DNA of 64,000 nt from Paraperibacillus esterisolvens. Its GTDB lineage: Bacteria > Bacillota > Bacilli > Bacillales > DSM-1321. Made by a program: the position numbers and the translations under genes. Positions 17,554-26,199 of this stretch are shown piece by piece. Positions within the stretch are counted from its first letter, which is position 1. The number at the start of each line of letters is the position of its first letter. The stretch lies in NCBI RefSeq assembly GCF_046237625.1, contig NZ_CP143545.1:682001-746000 (forward strand), written 5' to 3'. The notes under the pieces are model-generated. The model worked only from the letters and a program-made list of their open reading frames with translations, searched no databases and was not told the origin of the DNA.

Positions 17554-17679
17554 ATGTATGAGGAAAAGTCTGAGGAAGGGCTGAAGCAGGAATTGGGCAC
17601 TTATTTTACTGATCCGAAAGAGAGTGCGCTTACTCCTGCTGCCCCAGAAAAGCCCCGGGCCTTAGAAGAAGATAAGTAG
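17554..17679 (+). CDS. Small acidic protein of unknown function
   Basis: Forty-one residues starting MYEEKSEEGLKQELG and ending PEKPRALEEDK. A GGAGGTG site 5 nt before the ATG and a strong terminator right after the stop support a real transcript. It has no transmembrane segment or cysteine. I do not recognise a family. Confidence 0.55.
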   Translation: MYEEKSEEGLKQELGTYFTDPKESALTPAAPEKPRALEEDK

Positions 17680-17688
17680 GCTTGTGCG

Positions 17689-17722
17689 GCGGTCTCATTT
17701 AAATAGAGACCGCTTTTTTTTG
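17689..17722 (+). terminator. Rho-independent terminator
   Basis: GCGGTCTC pairs with GAGACCGC, followed by eight T. Confidence 0.9.
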
Positions 17723-17743
17723 TTCCGGAAAGTGCCTGCATCT

Positions 17744-17902
17744 TCAGTTTTTTAGTGTTGTATACAAGAGTTTACCTCCATAGTATATAGATGCTTTTTT
17801 TCGTCCACATTTAGTGCATCGTTCGTAACGAATAAAATATTCATACCTCCATTCCTCGTGTGCGTATTTTTGAGTGCAATGACAAACAGTTAGTTTTAAC
17901 AT
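17744..17902 (-). CDS. Small four-cysteine zinc-ribbon-like protein
   Basis: Fifty-two residues on the minus strand from the ATG at 17902. Two cysteine pairs, CHC at residues 7-9 and CTKC at 29-32, with aromatic-rich sequence between them (HEEWRYEYFIRYER), look like a small zinc ribbon. An AAAGGGA site precedes the start. It is below common length cut-offs and easily missed. Function unknown; it might bind nucleic acid or a partner protein. Confidence 0.6.
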   Translation of the reverse strand: MLKLTVCHCTQKYAHEEWRYEYFIRYERCTKCGRKKASIYYGGKLLYTTLKN

Positions 17903-18170
17903 GGTATCAATCCCTTTCCATTAATATAGGATAATCGAAACCATTTTATATTGAAGTGTCAATACTAAACTGGAAAGAAAATATTTTTGCCAGAGCTTTT
18001 CATTGACAGCCTCCAAGATTTATACAAAAAATTCAATGAAGTCTAAGCTTCAGTTTTTAGAGAAGAACTGAGGGAGTCCAACAGCGGTTTTGCCATCAAT
18101 AAAGAAAATAACGGTAAATCTCAGAGATGATTTTTTCAGAGGCCTGTTAAGAATTTTTTTCTGGCATTCG

Positions 18171-18290
18171 GTGAAAAGAGGGGAGCAGCATGTTTCATTA
18201 GGCTTCCTGCAGACGGGAATTTCCCAGGTTTTCCGGCTATGATGTTTGATATACCTTTTGTTCCTTATACCTCCATACCACCTGTGAGTT
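18171..18290 (+). repeat. Dispersed intergenic repeat family 1, copy F (divergent)
   Basis: GTGAAAAGAGGGGAGCAGCATG, TTTCATTAGGCTTCCTGCAG, then TTGTTCCTTATACC. It follows a seven-T run (18154-18160), like the other copies. The 3' half is poorly conserved. Confidence 0.5.
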
Positions 18291-18562
18291 TTTAAACGTG
18301 TGAAAGATTTAGGGCAGTACCTTCCACAGGGTTTTTTGAGGGATCGGTCAAGTTGTGCTGGCCTTTATGTACTTATTTCTAATTCGTTATATTTAAAGAA
18401 CCATACTCTTGACAGCATTAATACAATTTATCATTATATCCTTATTGCCGTTGATTTTCCGGATTCTTTAAGGAGTTTGACTAGCAGAACCATTGTCCCT
18501 TATAATGTGAACTGAAATAACAGTTATCTGAAAATAAAAAATTTTTAATCTTTAATTTATTT

Positions 18563-18752
18563 ATGGAGTCAGAAGTGATTCGTCAATAAGGGAGATCGAG
18601 GCCCGGGCTTCATTATGGCAGCAGCAGGGTCGGTAATCGGCCTGGGGAAATCTGGAGATTTCCTGCAGTAGCATACGATAATGGGGGAGGGTTCTTTATT
18701 CCTTATTTATTTATCGTTCTGACAGCAGGGATCGTAATAAAGCTCCAATAGC
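18563..18752 (+). pseudogene. Remnant of a sodium:neurotransmitter symporter family gene
   Basis: Two adjacent frames give GFIMAAAGSVIGLG (from 18606) and then IWRFPAVAYDNGGGFFIPYLFIVLTAG (from about 18648). Joined across a one-base deletion they match the first two transmembrane segments of the NSS/SNF family, whose hallmark is AAxGSAIGLGNIWRFPY. The frame then stops at GIVIKLQ, before a terminator. Only about 60 of some 450 residues remain, so the rest was deleted. The upstream part (from 18563) is also out of frame. Confidence 0.7.
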
Positions 18753-18796
18753 CTAGGGCCAGAATTCTTCCTGGCGTTAGGCTATTGTTTTGTTTT
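18746..18796 (+). terminator. Terminator after the symporter remnant
   Basis: CAATAGCCTA and GCCAG pair with CTGGC and TAGGCTATTG around AATTCTTC; TTTTGTTTT follows on the plus strand. It probably served the intact symporter gene. Confidence 0.75.
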
Positions 18797-19319
18797 AAGC
18801 CAGCAGCTTCAGGATGATATCTGCCGCTTCCTTAAGGGAGGGGGCACTGGCATCTGCTTCTGTGGGCTCTTGACCGATAAAAACCGTCTTACAGCCGGCT
18901 TTTTTTCCAGCCTGGATATCACGTTCATGATCTCCCGCCATCACACTGCCGGCAAGGTCAACATCATAACGCTCTGCCAGATCAAGCAGCAGGCCCGCTC
19001 CCGGTTTCCTGCATTCACATCCAGCATCCGGCCGGTGGGCACAATAAGAAATATCTGTAATAGTCCCGCCTTGTTCGGCAAGCATTTTTTTTAACTGATC
19101 ATGGATTTTCACCAGTGCTTTTTCCTTCAAATATCCGAGGCCGACTCCTCCCTGGTTGGTCACAATAAAGACCTTGTACCCCTGGCTGCTGAAACGGGCA
19201 ATCGCTTCTGCCGCCCCTTCCAGCAGAAATAGCTGGCCGGGATTATTCACAAACTTTACGCGTTTTGTCAGTACTTCATTTATAACGCCGTCGCGATCTA
19301 AAAATATGGCTTTTTCCAT
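18795..19319 (-). CDS. HAD-IIIA phosphatase, GmhB-like
   Basis: HAD hydrolase of 174 residues, the length of D-glycero-D-manno-heptose-1,7-bisphosphate phosphatases. The nucleophile motif FLDRDGVIN is at residues 5-13, the Thr motif IVTNQGG near 50, and a zinc loop YCAHRPDAGCECRKP (Cys, His, Cys, Cys) is typical of GmhB. The start at 19319 has AAGGAGG 5-7 nt upstream; a longer reading to 19586 runs into the divergent gene. In Gram-positives such enzymes may act on heptose or other sugar bisphosphates. No heptose genes are adjacent. Confidence 0.85.
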   Translation of the reverse strand: MEKAIFLDRDGVINEVLTKRVKFVNNPGQLFLLEGAAEAIARFSSQGYKVFIVTNQGGVGLGYLKEKALVKIHDQLKKMLAEQGGTITDISYCAHRPDAGCECRKPGAGLLLDLAERYDVDLAGSVMAGDHERDIQAGKKAGCKTVFIGQEPTEADASAPSLKEAADIILKLLA

Positions 19320-19410
19320 AAAAACCCCTCCTTGAGAAAAAGTATTCCCTCCAATGCAGGGGACAAACAGGAGCGTAGTAAAAACTAAACCCGCAGGAAG
19401 GAGCTTGAAT

Positions 19411-20604
19411 ATGGTTTCTGCTTTTATCTCGCCAAAAGAAATAATCAGCGGTGAAGGATCCATGGCACAGCTGGGTTCAATTACCCAAAATCTTGGCGCT
19501 GAACATGCGTTCATTTTTGCCGATCCGGTTCTTGTAAAGCTTGGAGTGACTGCGAGGGCAGTAGAAGCTTTGAAGGCATTTAACATCAGGTATACAATAT
19601 TTTCCCAGATACAGGCAGAGCCGGGACTTCAGGATGGAAACATAGCAATTGAAGCTGTCCGGAGTTCTGGCGCAGACCTGGTGATCGGGATTGGCGGCGG
19701 CAGCTGCCTTGACCTGGCAAAGGCTGCAGCTGTACTTGCCGCAAATGCCGGGCTTGCCGGGGACTACCTGAACTTATCGGGCACAAAGAAGCTGCAGAGC
19801 CCCGGGCTCCCGAAGATACTCCTCCCGACTACGGCGGGTACAGGTTCTGAAGTAACTGATATCGCCGTGTTTTCACTCCATGATACAAAAGATGTCATAA
19901 GTCACCCGTATCTTCTGGCAGATACAGCAATTATCGATCCTGAGCTGACTTACACGCTGCCTCCTAAGATGACAGCCGCAAGCGGGATGGATGCCTTGAC
20001 TCATGCCATTGAAGCCTATCTTTCCATACAGTCAGACGATTTTACTGATGCTCTTGCACTTGAGGCAGTGAGAAAAATATACGGAAATATCAGGACTGCG
20101 GTATGGCAGGGAGGGGAGAGACAGGCGAGAAGAGAGATGGCGATTGGCAGTATGATGGCCGGCCTCAGTTTTTTTAACGCAGGAGTGGCAGGGGTACATG
20201 CGCTTGCCTATCCTCTCGGGGGGCTTTTCAAGATTCCACATGGTGAATCCAATGCCGTTTTGCTGCCTTATGTGATGGAATACATCTGGCCCTCCTCTTT
20301 AAATAAAATGGCCCGGCTGGCAGCAGAGCTAGGCATTGAACGGGGGAACCGCAGCGACCGGGAGCTTGCTTTATTGACTGTGGGAGAGCTTAAATCGCTG
20401 GTGGAGGAAACCGGACTGCCCACTTCCCTCTCTTACTACGGGATAACGGAAAAGGATATTGAAAGCTTGGCTCATAATGGTATGAAACAGACCCGCCTGC
20501 TGTCGCGGAGTCCAAGGCCGCTTACAATTGATGCTGCAGCCGGGATATATCGCTCTGCTTTAAGGGGAAACCTCAAAATGGAAAAAAATCGGCTGGGAGG
20601 GTGA
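19411..20604 (+). CDS. Iron-containing alcohol dehydrogenase
   Basis: Type III alcohol dehydrogenase of 397 residues. The NAD(P) loop GIGGGSCLDLAKAA is near residue 93, PTTAGTGSEV near 137, and the metal-binding region includes MDALTHAIEAY and GVHALAYPLGGLFKIPHGESNA with the expected histidines. The ATG at 19411 has GGAAGGAG 7 nt upstream. It overlaps the thioesterase gene region downstream, so the two are probably one operon. The natural alcohol or aldehyde is unknown. Confidence 0.9.
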   Translation: MVSAFISPKEIISGEGSMAQLGSITQNLGAEHAFIFADPVLVKLGVTARAVEALKAFNIRYTIFSQIQAEPGLQDGNIAIEAVRSSGADLVIGIGGGSCLDLAKAAAVLAANAGLAGDYLNLSGTKKLQSPGLPKILLPTTAGTGSEVTDIAVFSLHDTKDVISHPYLLADTAIIDPELTYTLPPKMTAASGMDALTHAIEAYLSIQSDDFTDALALEAVRKIYGNIRTAVWQGGERQARREMAIGSMMAGLSFFNAGVAGVHALAYPLGGLFKIPHGESNAVLLPYVMEYIWPSSLNKMARLAAELGIERGNRSDRELALLTVGELKSLVEETGLPTSLSYYGITEKDIESLAHNGMKQTRLLSRSPRPLTIDAAAGIYRSALRGNLKMEKNRLGG

Positions 20605-20609
20605 GCAGG

Positions 20610-21002
20610 ATGTATCATACGGTAATCGAGCCCAGAGTTTCAGAAACGGACGGCGTAGGGCATATCAATAATACGACAATCCCTGTCTGGCTTGAGGCGG
20701 GAAGAAATCCTATTTTCAAGTTGTTCATGCCTGATGCAGGGTTTAGGAATTGGAAAATGATCATAGTGAATATGAATATTGACTTTAAGGATCAATTATT
20801 TTTTGGGCAGTCTGTGGAGGTGTACACATGGGTCAAGAAGATTGGGAATTCAAGCCTGATCTTGTATGAAGAAATCCATCAGGGCGGCAGAATCTGTGTT
20901 ACGGCAGAAGCGGCTTATGTGAATTATGACATGAAAAGTAAAAGGAAGGAACGGATTCCAGAAGGTATACGAACAGAGCTTGCACACCACAGCCATATAT
21001 GA
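20610..21002 (+). CDS. Hot-dog acyl-CoA thioesterase (4HBT family)
   Basis: About 130 residues with the 4-hydroxybenzoyl-CoA thioesterase signature: ETDGVGHINNTTIPVWLEAGR near the N-terminus, the Asp-x-x-Gly-His motif lining the active site. A GTG at 20601 overlaps the stop of the dehydrogenase; I prefer the ATG at 20610, which has GGAGGG 9 nt upstream. Cytoplasmic. Coupling with an alcohol dehydrogenase suggests acyl or aldehyde metabolism, but the acyl-CoA substrate is not known. Confidence 0.85.
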   Translation: MYHTVIEPRVSETDGVGHINNTTIPVWLEAGRNPIFKLFMPDAGFRNWKMIIVNMNIDFKDQLFFGQSVEVYTWVKKIGNSSLILYEEIHQGGRICVTAEAAYVNYDMKSKRKERIPEGIRTELAHHSHI

Positions 21003-21011
21003 GGGCAGAGG

Positions 21012-21046
21012 GAAAAACTGGGAACGGTGCTTTAGCTCCCGTTCCC
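21012..21046 (-). terminator. Terminator for the zinc alcohol dehydrogenase
   Basis: GGGAACGG pairs with CCGTTCCC; reading on the minus strand, AGTTTTTCCC follows the stem. Confidence 0.7.
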
Positions 21047-21057
21047 TGCATGGTTCT

Positions 21058-22197
21058 TTATGGCTTCAGTACGACCTTGATGCACTCATCAGCATGATCA
21101 TGGAAGACCTTATAAGCCTGGCTTGCTTCATCAATCGGCACACGGTGGGTAATGATTTCGGTTGGATCGAACTCTGCGTTCATGATTTTGTCAAACAGCA
21201 TCGGCATTAAGTGGATAACAGGCGCCTGCCCCATTTTCATGGAAATGTTACGCTCGAAAATATTGCCAAGCGGGAACATATTATACATGGAGCCATACAC
21301 ACCCGTCAGCTGCATGGTCCCAAATTTCCTGACAGCCTTCATGCCAATCTGGATAGGGCTGATGGTTCCGCCCTGAAGCTTCAGCTTCTGCCCGACAGCT
21401 TCAAAAGCATTTTTTTTGCCGTCCATCCCGACACAATCAATGACAACATCGGCGCCGCCATGCGTAATTTCGCGAAGGTAGAGTCCGGCATCATCATACT
21501 CTTCAAAATTGATGGTTTCCACATGGTTCTTAGTTTTTGCATGGTTCAGGCGGTATTCAGTCTGATCTACAGCGATGACCCGCTTGGCACCCTTCATCCA
21601 GGCGAACTTCTGCGCCATCAGTCCGACTGGACCGCAGCCCAGGACAATGACCGTGTCACCTTTTTTTACTCCGGAATTCTCAACGCTCCAGTAAGCGGTC
21701 GGCAATACATCAGACATGAATAATAATGCCTCATCCTCCAGCTCACATGACTCAGGAATGACAAAAGGCATGAAGTTGCCATAAGGAACCCGGAGAAGTT
21801 CTGCCTGGCCGCCCTGATAATTCCCGTATCTTTCTGTGAAACCGAAGTATCCGCCTGTATCGAGCGCTGGATTCGGGTTTGAATTATCACACTGGCTTTC
21901 CATATCATGCTCACAGAAAAAGCAGTGGCCGCAGGACACGTTGAATGGCAGGACAACTCTGTCTCCCTTTTTCACTCTGGTGACTTCCGGTCCGACCTCT
22001 TCCACGATTCCCATTGGCTCATGGCCGACTACATAATCCTTCTGGGTCGGCAGTGCTCCGACATAAATGTGAAGATCCGAGCCGCAGATTGCGGTGGACG
22101 TAATTCTTACGATAATGTCATCGTTGTTTTGGATGGTTGGATCCGGTACTTGTTTCACCTGCATATTTTTAGGTCCTTGAAACGTTACTGCCTTCAT
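21058..22197 (-). CDS. Zinc-dependent alcohol dehydrogenase (AdhB / formaldehyde dehydrogenase-like)
   Basis: Medium-chain dehydrogenase of 379 residues. Catalytic zinc ligands are in AICGSDLH and GHEPMG, the structural zinc loop has four Cys in CGHCFFCEHDMESQC, and the NAD fold has VLGCGPVGLMA. The sequence with a long FGFTERYGNYQGGQAE insert resembles Bacillus AdhB and glutathione-independent formaldehyde dehydrogenases. The ATG at 22197 sits 6 nt after AAGGAGG; a TTG two codons earlier is less likely. The substrate is uncertain; aldehyde detoxification is a guess from the family. Confidence 0.88.
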   Translation of the reverse strand: MKAVTFQGPKNMQVKQVPDPTIQNNDDIIVRITSTAICGSDLHIYVGALPTQKDYVVGHEPMGIVEEVGPEVTRVKKGDRVVLPFNVSCGHCFFCEHDMESQCDNSNPNPALDTGGYFGFTERYGNYQGGQAELLRVPYGNFMPFVIPESCELEDEALLFMSDVLPTAYWSVENSGVKKGDTVIVLGCGPVGLMAQKFAWMKGAKRVIAVDQTEYRLNHAKTKNHVETINFEEYDDAGLYLREITHGGADVVIDCVGMDGKKNAFEAVGQKLKLQGGTISPIQIGMKAVRKFGTMQLTGVYGSMYNMFPLGNIFERNISMKMGQAPVIHLMPMLFDKIMNAEFDPTEIITHRVPIDEASQAYKVFHDHADECIKVVLKP

Positions 22198-22396
22198 AAA
22201 CAACCTCCTTAAAATTATCAGAATACTGGACCTATACCCTTAATCCTTTTAATTAAAAGCAATAAATCCATATCTTTTGAATTGTGGATATGAATTTTAG
22301 TCAGCGCAGTTAATTTTTCAAACGGAGCGCAGTTTATCCTCCTTGAAAAAAAGGAGTTATATACTATAGAAAACAGTTTAAAAAAGGAGTAACAAG

Positions 22397-23357
22397 ATGA
22401 TAGACAGCATACTCGCCCGTATTGTTGAGGAGTGGGCACTGCCTGCACTTCCCGGGAAAGTTGCGGGTGGATTTCAAAACCAGACCTAAGTCCGGCACAA
22501 ATTCCCAAAGTATTTATTTTCGTATTAATGAGGGAAGTGAGGACACACAGAGGAGGCTCGTTAGCGAAATGGCATACATCAGGACTCTTCATGAAGAAGG
22601 AGTCCCAGTCTCCCTGCCAGTTCATTCAAGGAAAGAAAGGCCCTTTGAAGTCTTTTCTTATAATGGGAATAACTATATAGCGTCTGCTTTCCAAGGAGTG
22701 CCCGGCCAGCCGGTCAATGCAGGCGATAAAGAGTCCTGGAATGGGCATTTTTTTAAAAAGTGGGGGTCCACGATGGGGAAGATTCATCGGGCTGCTGAAA
22801 ACCTTGCTCCTGAAGCTTTTTTCAGACCACATGGGCAGGAAGTAAACCATAAAGTGGCTGCCGCTTTGAAGGTGACAGCCCCGGAACTTTACGGGAAATA
22901 TCAGGAATACGTGAAACGTCTCGGGAACCTTTCAACACATAACGAAAATTTCGGCTTGATTCATAATGATTTTCATCAGGGGAATTTTCATGTGAGCAGA
23001 GGGAATATCCATTTATTTGACTTTAATGACTGTGCATTCTACTGGTATGTCAATGATATAGCAGCAAGCTTTTATCACGCCCATTGGCAGAATGATTCAT
23101 TCGGAATAAATTCGCGGGAATTCCCCGCTTTATTTTTCGAACACTTTCTTAAAGGATATACGGAAGAAAAGAAACTGCCTCCTGACTTCAAGGGACAGAT
23201 TCAGCTGTTCCTCAAAGGCAGGGAGTTTTTTCTTTACAGTTTGTTTAAGAAGCATTGGAACCCCTGCAATATGGAAGATTGGCAGAGAGCTAAATTGAAG
23301 GAACTGGAATCCAGCCTTTGGCATGATAAGCCTTCCCTGCCATTTAATCTGTTTTAA
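22397..23357 (+). pseudogene. Aminoglycoside-phosphotransferase-like kinase with a frameshift
   Basis: An ATG at 22397 with GGAG upstream opens a frame reading MIDSILARIVEEWALPALPG and GGFQNQT, which stops at about 22489. The rest of the protein continues in another frame (SGTNSQSIYFRINEG onward) to 23357. The kinase has the Brenner motif IHNDFHQGNF and a metal-binding LFDFND, so it belongs to the APH/choline-kinase-like group. One inserted or two deleted bases near 22487 explain the break. Without repair the frame from 22422 could still give a product lacking the normal N-terminus. Substrate unknown. Confidence 0.7.
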
Positions 23358-23358
23358 C

Positions 23359-23392
23359 ACACAAAGACTGGACCCCTGGGTCCAGTCTTTGT
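23359..23392. terminator. Long hairpin between the kinase and GlsB genes
   Basis: CACAAAGACTGGACCC pairs perfectly with GGGTCCAGTCTTTGTG across a 2-nt loop. No long T-run follows on either strand, but the position between convergent genes suits a shared terminator. Confidence 0.6.
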
Positions 23393-23427
23393 GTCAGTCA
23401 GTAAGATATTATAATGTCTGATTTCTC

Positions 23428-23688
23428 TTATCGGTGACTTCTTCCACGGACTGCCTTCATGATGAAGCTTACAATCAGGATCAGGATGATAGCTCCAAGC
23501 AATGCAGGAAGAATAGCGAATCCGCCAACATCAGGGCCCCAGCTTCCAAAGATTAATCCGCCAAGCCATGCGCCAATGAAACCAGCGATGATGTTGCCGA
23601 TGATACCTCCAGGTACGTCACGTCCTAAGATTAGTCCTGCCAGCCATCCAATGATACCACCTATAATTAATGACCAAATGAATCCCAT
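23428..23688 (-). CDS. GlsB/YeaQ/YmgE-family stress membrane protein
   Basis: Eighty-six residues, three transmembrane helices rich in Gly and Ile (SLIIGGIIGWLAGLILG, NIIAGFIGAWLGGLIFG, LLGAIILILIVSFIM). This is the transglycosylase-associated/GlsB small membrane protein family (Bacillus YwzA), induced by general stress. AAAGGAG precedes the ATG. A sigma-B-like promoter lies about 70-90 bp upstream. Confidence 0.9.
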   Translation of the reverse strand: MGFIWSLIIGGIIGWLAGLILGRDVPGGIIGNIIAGFIGAWLGGLIFGSWGPDVGGFAILPALLGAIILILIVSFIMKAVRGRSHR

Positions 23689-23752
23689 AATAGCATTTCT
23701 CCTTTGTAAAAAGTTTTTGTTTTTTTGCTTAGCTTATAAGCTTGTTCTTTTT

Positions 23753-23778
23753 TTGCCCAGGATAGACCTTTTCTAAAC
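23753..23778 (-). promoter_or_regulatory. Weak sigma-B-like promoter of the GlsB gene
   Basis: On the minus strand GTTTAG (complement of 23773-23778), 14 nt, then GGGCAA (complement of 23753-23758). The -35 matches GTTTAA in five of six bases and the -10 is GGGTAT-like in four. Confidence 0.35.
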
Positions 23779-23948
23779 ATTATTTTTTGCATGAAATTTT
23801 CTCTTCATATAATGTCCTGTAAAAAAATTTTCATGTATCCTTGTCTAAATTGCCAAATGATTAACCGGACTAAAAAAGTGGTAAAAGTAAACAATACATA
23901 AAAAGTAAGCATAACTTGCTTTACGTCCTCATTAAAAGGAGTATCTAC

Positions 23949-25421
23949 ATGGAACAGAAAATCAAGCTGAACGAACAAAAACTAAACAGGGCCATCGCTG
24001 TTTTTGTGCTTCCATTTTCTTTGAAGTCCAATGCTGCCGCTTCACTTGTCGATACACTTAAAAAGCAGGAATATGACGAATTCAAGCTGGATGACCTGGG
24101 ACTTGAGAATAAGTATTACGGTGATTTTGAGGTTTCCCATGAAAACATGGAGGGGTACTACCTTCCATTTACAAATAAAATCCTGTTTCCTTTTTCCCTG
24201 GGGCAGGAGGGGTTCCATCGATTTTCTTGTCGGATTAATGTTGATTGTGAATATAGTTCTGAGAATTTCTCTATGCCCTTTACGGTTTTGTCAGAGGATG
24301 TTACCATATGCCCCTTCAATGTCGGCTTTATCACTGTCAGGGTGGAGGTGAAGGAAAATACGGACTTTTCCTATGTGACCGAATTTATCAGACAGTTTCG
24401 CAGCCTGAGCCCTAAGAAATCCAATTCATCAAAAATAAAAATTGACTGTGAGGGACTTTCCTATTCAAAGGTAAAGGATTTTCTGTTCAAAAATTTAAAC
24501 TCTAAAGTGAGCGACTACTTTGACAAAAGCAATATGGAGGATTCGTATTTTGAAACCTTCCCTTTCTTTGAAGATGACAAGATGTTTGTACAGTCAATCT
24601 TTTCTTTTTCCGATGCCGGCAGGATTGAGAAGGTGGAAGCCTTCAGGGCGGCCAATCTGGACGGTTTGTCGCCGAAGGGGACGCCTGCAATCAGCTCATC
24701 CAATAAGGGATATATTGATCGGTATATAGAGGTAAACGGGTATGACCGATGGGCACCGGATACCTATTATATGGTCAAGGAAGATCATTTTTCATGCGTC
24801 ACCATCCATACCGGCGAAGAACTTCGCCCCTGGGTAAGCCAGATGCTTGGCGAGTATTATTACGGGATGCTCCTAAATCTTTTTCATAAGATTGTGCTGC
24901 TGAAAATTGCAAACAGCTATTCGGCGCTCAAGATTGAAAGGGACCGTGAAAAGGTCGAGGAGCTTATCTATGTGATCAATTCCTTCACAGCCAATTATTA
25001 TTTTATTGAGCTTGCCACAGAATCACAGGGGCGGGATATCTTCCTGCATCTCAGGGAGGTATTTAAGATCGATGAAATGCATGATGATGGAAAGCAGACT
25101 CTGAACAGCCTTTATAAGTACCAGGAAGCTTTTGCAGACAAGAAGAACAGCCTGCTGCTTCTATATCTGACACTGTTTACTGTCATAAGCGGAATTTACG
25201 GGATGAATCAGGTCATCGAGGACCTTAAGGGCAGGATACAATGGGAGAAGTTCAGGGATTACTCGTTGTTTGAATACATCGCCCTCTTCGTGACTATAAG
25301 CGGTATGGTGGTATCTGTCTACCTCACAGTAACGACCTTCCTCACATGGAGGAAGGATAAAGATAAGATGAAGAGATGGGTGGAACGGACGAACGTTGCA
25401 GCCTCGGAACGTCATAAGTGA
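23949..25421 (+). CDS. Divergent CorA-like membrane protein with large N-terminal domain
   Basis: I know no close family for these 490 residues. The C-terminus looks like CorA/MIT metal channels: a long helical stretch, a first transmembrane helix (LLLLYLTLFTVISGIYGMN) ending in the GMN selectivity signature, a short loop, a second helix (YIALFVTISGMVVSVYLTVT) and a basic tail. The first 300 residues lack recognisable motifs and are longer than the usual CorA cytoplasmic domain. The ATG at 23949 follows AAAGGAG by 7-8 nt. A role in divalent cation transport is an inference from the GMN and two-helix ending only. Confidence 0.6.
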   Translation: MEQKIKLNEQKLNRAIAVFVLPFSLKSNAAASLVDTLKKQEYDEFKLDDLGLENKYYGDFEVSHENMEGYYLPFTNKILFPFSLGQEGFHRFSCRINVDCEYSSENFSMPFTVLSEDVTICPFNVGFITVRVEVKENTDFSYVTEFIRQFRSLSPKKSNSSKIKIDCEGLSYSKVKDFLFKNLNSKVSDYFDKSNMEDSYFETFPFFEDDKMFVQSIFSFSDAGRIEKVEAFRAANLDGLSPKGTPAISSSNKGYIDRYIEVNGYDRWAPDTYYMVKEDHFSCVTIHTGEELRPWVSQMLGEYYYGMLLNLFHKIVLLKIANSYSALKIERDREKVEELIYVINSFTANYYFIELATESQGRDIFLHLREVFKIDEMHDDGKQTLNSLYKYQEAFADKKNSLLLLYLTLFTVISGIYGMNQVIEDLKGRIQWEKFRDYSLFEYIALFVTISGMVVSVYLTVTTFLTWRKDKDKMKRWVERTNVAASERHK

Positions 25422-25744
25422 AACGGCGCCATTAACCGGGACAGGTTAAAGTCGGTCCCCTAATCAGTCTGGAACAGCAAAATAACCCCAAGGCACCTTC
25501 CCGAAAGAGCTTGAAAAGCGCGGGGTGTCTTATATTATTCAACTTCTCAGCCGGCAATGAAAATGCATCCGGCCGCCGGGCACAGGGGGCCGAGCGTGGA
25601 CGGCCAGGGAGTGTTCCAGTTCGTTTGGAATCTGTTGCCTTATGAAAGCAAGCCTGTGCTTAAGCCCGCTCCTCCCTATATTCATGATACACCTCCCGAG
25701 GCGCTGCGGGATGGAGTGGAGAATGCGCCGGCGCCTAACATGTT
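25422..25744 (+). other. Interval with possible gene remnants
   Basis: No complete gene. Short stretches read like decayed protein: QGTFPKELEKRGVSYIIQL from about 25490, and in another frame QGVFQFVWNLLPYE and PPYIHDTPPEALRDGVEN from about 25610 to 25735. They share no frame and I recognise no family. A terminator follows. Confidence 0.3.
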
Positions 25745-25778
25745 AAAAAGAGTGATTTTTCGGATCACTCTTTTTTTG
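25745..25778 (+). terminator. Rho-independent terminator
   Basis: AAAAAGAGTGAT pairs with ATCACTCTTTTT and extra T follow. Confidence 0.9.
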
Positions 25779-25791
25779 TATATATTTTTTT

Positions 25792-25937
25792 GTGGAAAAG
25801 GGCGGAGCTTTATGTATACATGGCTATCTAGCAGTTAGGTGTGACCATCATTTATCCTGCTGGCATTCCGGCCTGCTCCTTATTCTGTTTGTTTCTGGTC
25901 CTGTCATGCTTCCTTCCAAGCATGGGCTGCGGGTAGA
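25792..25937 (+). repeat. Dispersed intergenic repeat family 1, copy B
   Basis: GTGGAAAAGGGCGGAGCT, GGTGTGACCATC, TTATCCTGCTGGCATTCC, TCTGTTTGTTTCTGGTCCTGTC and CATGGGCTGCGGG match the other copies in order. It begins after a second T-run behind the terminator and ends just before a convergent gene. Confidence 0.7.
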
Positions 25938-25947
25938 AATTCAGGGT

Positions 25948-26199
25948 TCACTTTATGGGGCGTTCCAGTGTCAGCAGCTCATCCTCCAGGGAGGCATATT
26001 GCTGCTCGAGCAGTGTTTTTGCATCCTGGATCCCCGCATTATAAAAATGGGGAGCGAGCGATTCCTTGATGAAATCCAATACCCTCTCAGCCGCAAACTC
26101 TGTAATCTCTTCCTCTCTTTCCATGGAGAAAAATGTCTGGATCTCTGATATCATCATTTGATTCTGTTCTTTCGAAAGCTTTATAAACAGCTCGGACAC
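25948..26199 (-). CDS. DUF2164 family protein
   Basis: Eighty-three residues, mainly helical and acidic. The pattern QNQMMISEIQTFF, EEITEFAAERVLDFIKESLAPHFYNAGIQDAKTLLEQ fits DUF2164, small cytoplasmic proteins of unknown function in Bacilli and others. It starts with GTG after an AAAGGA site. It stands alone between repeat copy B and the excalibur gene. The 266 bp upstream hold no other gene that I can see. Confidence 0.8.
   Translation of the reverse strand: MSELFIKLSKEQNQMMISEIQTFFSMEREEEITEFAAERVLDFIKESLAPHFYNAGIQDAKTLLEQQYASLEDELLTLERPIK

Noticed and set aside
18300..18515. A 71-codon ORF
   Set aside because: No ribosome site, no family, low-complexity AT-rich composition next to repeat copy F.
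25557..25838. A 93-codon ORF
   Set aside because: It reads through a terminator and into repeat copy B; only the first half looks protein-like, so it is listed as a possible remnant.
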